Assembly: GCA_023229685.1 (NCBI GenBank)
Contig: JALNYT010000002.1
Location: 310,001 to 374,000 of the forward strand
Length of the DNA: 64,000 bases
Reading direction: 5' to 3'
From: Sulfuritalea sp.
GTDB lineage: Bacteria; Pseudomonadota; Gammaproteobacteria; Burkholderiales; Rhodocyclaceae
Shown piece by piece: positions 61,547 to 64,000 of the stretch. A program made the position numbers and the translations under genes. Within the stretch, counting starts at the first letter, position 1, and every line of letters starts with the position of its first letter. Below the pieces are notes generated by a model. It worked only from the letters and a program-made list of their open reading frames with translations. It did not search any database and was not told the origin of the DNA.

Positions 61547-62725
61547 ATGAAGGTATACAGCAAACTGGCTGCGGCATTGCTCGCGGCTGCGGGAGTCGGC
61601 GCCGGCAGCACGGCGCTGGCCGCGGAGCAAATCGGCGTCAGCAAGAACGAGATTGTGGTCGGCACCATTCAGGACCTGTCCGGTCCGCTGGCCGGCTTCG
61701 GCAAGGCCTTGCGCTACGGTCTGCAGATGCGGGCCGACGAAGTCAATGCGGCCGGCGGCATCAACGGCCGCAAGATCAAGTTCGTCGCCGAAGATAGCGG
61801 CTACGATCCCAAGAAGGGTCTGCTCGCGGCGCAGAAGATGGTGCAGCAGGACAAGATCTTCGCCATGGTCGGCACCGTCGGTACCGCGGTCAATCTGGCG
61901 ACCTTTCCGACCCTGTTCGACAAGGGCGTGATGAACCTGTTTCCGCTGACGGCCGCACGGGAAATGTACGAGCCGCTGCACAAGCTGAAATTTTCCTTTG
62001 CCGCTCCCTATTACGACCAGATGCGCATGGCCATGAAGTGGATGGTCAAGGAGCGTGGCGCGAAGAAGTTCTGCGTCATCTACCAGGACGATGACTTCGG
62101 TACGGAGGTTCTGAAGGGCGGCGAGGACGGTCTCAAGGACATCAACATGAGCTTCGCCGAGAAGACTTCGTTCAAGCGCGGTGCCACCGATTTCTCCGCA
62201 CAGGTATCGAAGATGAAGGCGGCGGACTGCGACACCGTGGTCCTCGGTACCATCATCCGCGAGACCATCGGCACCATCGGCACAGCGCGCAAGATGGGCT
62301 GGAATCCGCACTTCATCGGTTCTTCGGCGGCCTATACCGACCTGATCCACAAACTCGGCGGCAAGGCGATGGACGGTCTCTACGCCATGCATCAGGTGGC
62401 CGTACCCTACGCGGATGATTCGTCGAAGAACGTCCGCGAATGGTATGCCGCCTACAAGGCCAAGTTCAACGAAGATCCCGGTCTATTCTCCGCCTACGGG
62501 TATGTGGCGATGGACATGTTTGTACAGGTCGCGAAAAAGACCGGCCCGAACCTGACTACTGACAACTTCCTTAAGGTCTTGGAGAGCACCACCTTCTCTC
62601 GCGACATGTTCGGCAGCCCCGAGTACAAGTTCACCCCGAAGCAGCATCTGGGCAACGACAAGTCGAAGGTTGGGCAAATTCAGAACGGGCGCTGGGTGGC
62701 GATCACCGATTATCTGAGCCACTAA
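61547..62725 (+). CDS. Branched-chain-type ABC transporter substrate-binding protein (LivK/BraC-like)
   Basis: Periplasmic binding protein of 392 residues. Signal peptide MKVYSKLAAALLAAAGVGAG then STALAA, cut before EQIG. The mature part has the peripla_BP_6 start IVVGTIQDLSGPLAGFGKALRYG and DEVNAAGGINGRKIKFVAED. A 22-nt repeat copy with three mismatches lies in the signal peptide (61594-61615) and reads VGAGSTA. It ends the operon; a strong terminator follows 37 bp downstream. Ligand is not predictable. Confidence 0.92.
   Translation: MKVYSKLAAALLAAAGVGAGSTALAAEQIGVSKNEIVVGTIQDLSGPLAGFGKALRYGLQMRADEVNAAGGINGRKIKFVAEDSGYDPKKGLLAAQKMVQQDKIFAMVGTVGTAVNLATFPTLFDKGVMNLFPLTAAREMYEPLHKLKFSFAAPYYDQMRMAMKWMVKERGAKKFCVIYQDDDFGTEVLKGGEDGLKDINMSFAEKTSFKRGATDFSAQVSKMKAADCDTVVLGTIIRETIGTIGTARKMGWNPHFIGSSAAYTDLIHKLGGKAMDGLYAMHQVAVPYADDSSKNVREWYAAYKAKFNEDPGLFSAYGYVAMDMFVQVAKKTGPNLTTDNFLKVLESTTFSRDMFGSPEYKFTPKQHLGNDKSKVGQIQNGRWVAITDYLSH
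61594..61615 (+). repeat. 22-nt dispersed repeat, copy 11 (in-frame within the signal peptide of the binding protein)
   Basis: Reads AGTCGGCGCCGG then CAGCACGGCG, three mismatches, encoding VGAGSTA. It could be chance, as signal peptides are Ala/Gly-rich, but it fits the same frame as the other copies. Confidence 0.5.
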
Positions 62726-62761
62726 GGCGGCGCCCCTTCCGGGGCCAAGTGCAGGTCTGCA

Positions 62762-62792
62762 ACGGGCGTCCTGATCAGGGCGCCCGTTTTTT
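62762..62792 (+). terminator. Rho-independent terminator of the liv-CoA ligase operon
   Basis: ACGGGCG...CCTGA paired with TCAGG...CGCCCGT (62762-62787), nearly perfect, then six T (62787-62792). Confidence 0.88.
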
Positions 62793-62922
62793 ATGGCCCA
62801 GCGTTCTGTCGCGGCCATTCCACCCCCAATCCCGCGAGCCTATACTGAGCGTTGCGCAATCCGGCCTATTGGCAGCTGAAGCACCGCTTATTGTTTCAGG
62901 ACGAACAGAGGAGTCATTGATC

Positions 62923-63735
62923 ATGTCGTTGAAGAACTTGATGGTCCATCTGGATCAGGGCGAACGCACTGCAGCGAGACTCGAACTGGCGGTCTCGCTG
63001 GCGCGCCAGTATCAGGCGCGGCTGGTGGGCGTATTCGGACAGCGGGCCCAGCCACAACAGGTGGGCGTGGTTGCCTCCTGGCCCAGCCAGGATTACGTCG
63101 AGGCACGCGATGCCAGCAAAGTCGCGTTCGCCAAAGCCACCGCCGGCCTGCCCCAGGCCGAATGGCAGGACATCAACCGCGGCAGCGACGTCGAAGTGCT
63201 GCGCCATCTCACCGACCGGGCCCGCCATGCCGATATGGTCATACTCGGCCAGCATGACCACAGGGTCAAAGCCTACGTGCCGGATGACCTGGTCAGGGAG
63301 GTGATCATCGGTTGCGGCCGGCCGGTGCTCATCATGCCCTACGCCGGTACCTTCACCGAAGTCGGCAAGCATCCGCTGATCGCATGGAACAACTCGCGCG
63401 AGGCTGCCCATGCCCTCAACGATGCCCTGCCCCTGATCGAGGGCTGCGATGACGCCATGGTCCTGTCTTTTGCCGCACGCCGCGAAGATGCCGACGCATG
63501 CTGCGTCGAGGTGGTGAGCCATCTTGCGAGCCACGGCATCAAGGCCAAAACCGAAGTGCTGCTGGTGCAAGACTTCGGCATCATGGACATGCTGCTCAAC
63601 AGGATTACCGATCGGGGGGCCGACCTGCTGGTCATGGGCGCCCACGGCCAGATCGGCTTTCCCTTTCTCAGCCGTGGCGCCGGCACCCGCTACATCCTCG
63701 AGCACATGACCGTACCGGTGCTGATGTCGAATTGA
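62923..63735 (+). CDS. Universal stress protein (tandem UspA domains)
   Basis: Cytoplasmic protein of 270 residues made of two Usp domains. The first runs ~1-140 (MSLKNLMVHLDQG ... ADMVILGQHD); the second ~150-270 contains the nucleotide-binding-type loop GADLLVMGAHGQIGFPFLSRGAGTRYILEHMTVPVLMS (split: VMGAHGQIGFPF). ATP-binding glycines are kept in the second domain only. ATG 62923 with GAGGAG nine bases upstream. Confidence 0.88.
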   Translation: MSLKNLMVHLDQGERTAARLELAVSLARQYQARLVGVFGQRAQPQQVGVVASWPSQDYVEARDASKVAFAKATAGLPQAEWQDINRGSDVEVLRHLTDRARHADMVILGQHDHRVKAYVPDDLVREVIIGCGRPVLIMPYAGTFTEVGKHPLIAWNNSREAAHALNDALPLIEGCDDAMVLSFAARREDADACCVEVVSHLASHGIKAKTEVLLVQDFGIMDMLLNRITDRGADLLVMGAHGQIGFPFLSRGAGTRYILEHMTVPVLMSN

Positions 63736-63930
63736 AGGCACGCTCCGGCGGCGGGTGAGGCGATCGACCGAGGGCCTCTCGGCCGATGCTGCGGGTCGTT
63801 GGAACGATTCCGCGCTTCCCGAGTGGCTGGCCCAGCGCGCTATGCGTACTTATCGGCTAATCGGTTTGACGCCGGATGCCGCAGCTCGTCATTGCGGGGC
63901 AGAGCGATCAACAAACACGCAGCCAAACTT

Positions 63931-64000
63931 ATGTACTACGGGGAGAAGTTCAATGCTTTGACGCATCTCGCCGGGGCCTTGCTGGCGCTGGGGGGTAGCG
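63931..64000 (+). CDS. Hemolysin III / PAQR family membrane protein, 5' end only
   Basis: The first 23 codons, MYYGEKFNALTHLAGALLAL, match the start of the hemolysin III (YqfA/PAQR) family, where Glu5 and the conserved NxxTH motif lie before the first membrane helix. The frame runs off the right edge. No clear ribosome-binding site is visible. Confidence 0.72.
   Translation, partial: MYYGEKFNALTHLAGALLALGGS

Overview
The window looks like a chromosomal segment of a high-G+C, Gram-negative betaproteobacterium, probably a Rhodocyclales- or Nitrosomonadales-like heterotroph. The evidence is the GltIJKL uptake operon, a LivHMGF operon with an embedded acyl-CoA ligase, PsrA-type control of beta-oxidation, signal peptides and lipoboxes of Gram-negative type, and a c-type cytochrome. 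I see no rRNA, tRNA, CRISPR array or intact insertion sequence.

Layout. 1-2306: end of a cation-efflux transporter, a rhodanese and nadA. 2586-7871: one very large gene of visibly lower G+C that stands alone, encoding a purine-nucleoside-phosphorylase-like domain, a STAND NTPase and about 1,000 residues of helical repeats. This is the architecture of an Avs-like anti-phage protein with a nucleosidase effector. 8599-13834: an EEP hydrolase, a ClsB-type cardiolipin synthase, PEP carboxylase and a periplasmic thioredoxin-like protein. 13914-18829: gltL-K-J-I and an ATM1-type ABC exporter. 19271-25987: GST, small proteins, an LLM oxidoreductase, a cytochrome c, two divergent surface lipoproteins (glycine-rich and collagen-like) and a second PLD-type cardiolipin synthase. 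26168-33725: a fatty-acid beta-oxidation operon headed by psrA. 33798-41374: DUF1318 lipoprotein, metK, alcohol dehydrogenase, NlpC/P60 lipoprotein, a Cache-PAS-PAS-GGDEF-EAL protein and small proteins. 41380-49772: a second beta-oxidation locus made of two divergent operons with a TetR regulator. 49979-55792: a type I restriction-modification locus with a fused HsdM-HsdS and an inserted HicAB toxin-antitoxin pair. 55981-62725: a branched-chain-type ABC importer operon with an acyl-CoA synthetase. 62923 to the end: UspA and the first codons of a hemolysin III/PAQR gene.

Much of the window serves uptake, CoA activation and beta-oxidation of carboxylic acids, in three loci with separate regulators. 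A PsrA-like box lies just upstream of psrA. A perfect 18-bp palindrome sits between the two divergent operons of the second locus, within a good predicted promoter.

The most unusual signal cuts across gene boundaries. A 22-nt sequence (core GTCGGCGCTGG, ending ACGGCG) occurs eleven times with at most three mismatches and no length change. Intergenic copies bracket the lone PNP-STAND gene in inverted orientation, and also bracket hsdR-hicAB and hsdMS. Other copies sit inside coding genes; the four in sense orientation all use one reading frame, giving Val-Gly-Ala-(Gly/Asp)-x-Thr-Ala, often in interdomain linkers. I do not recognise this element as a named family.
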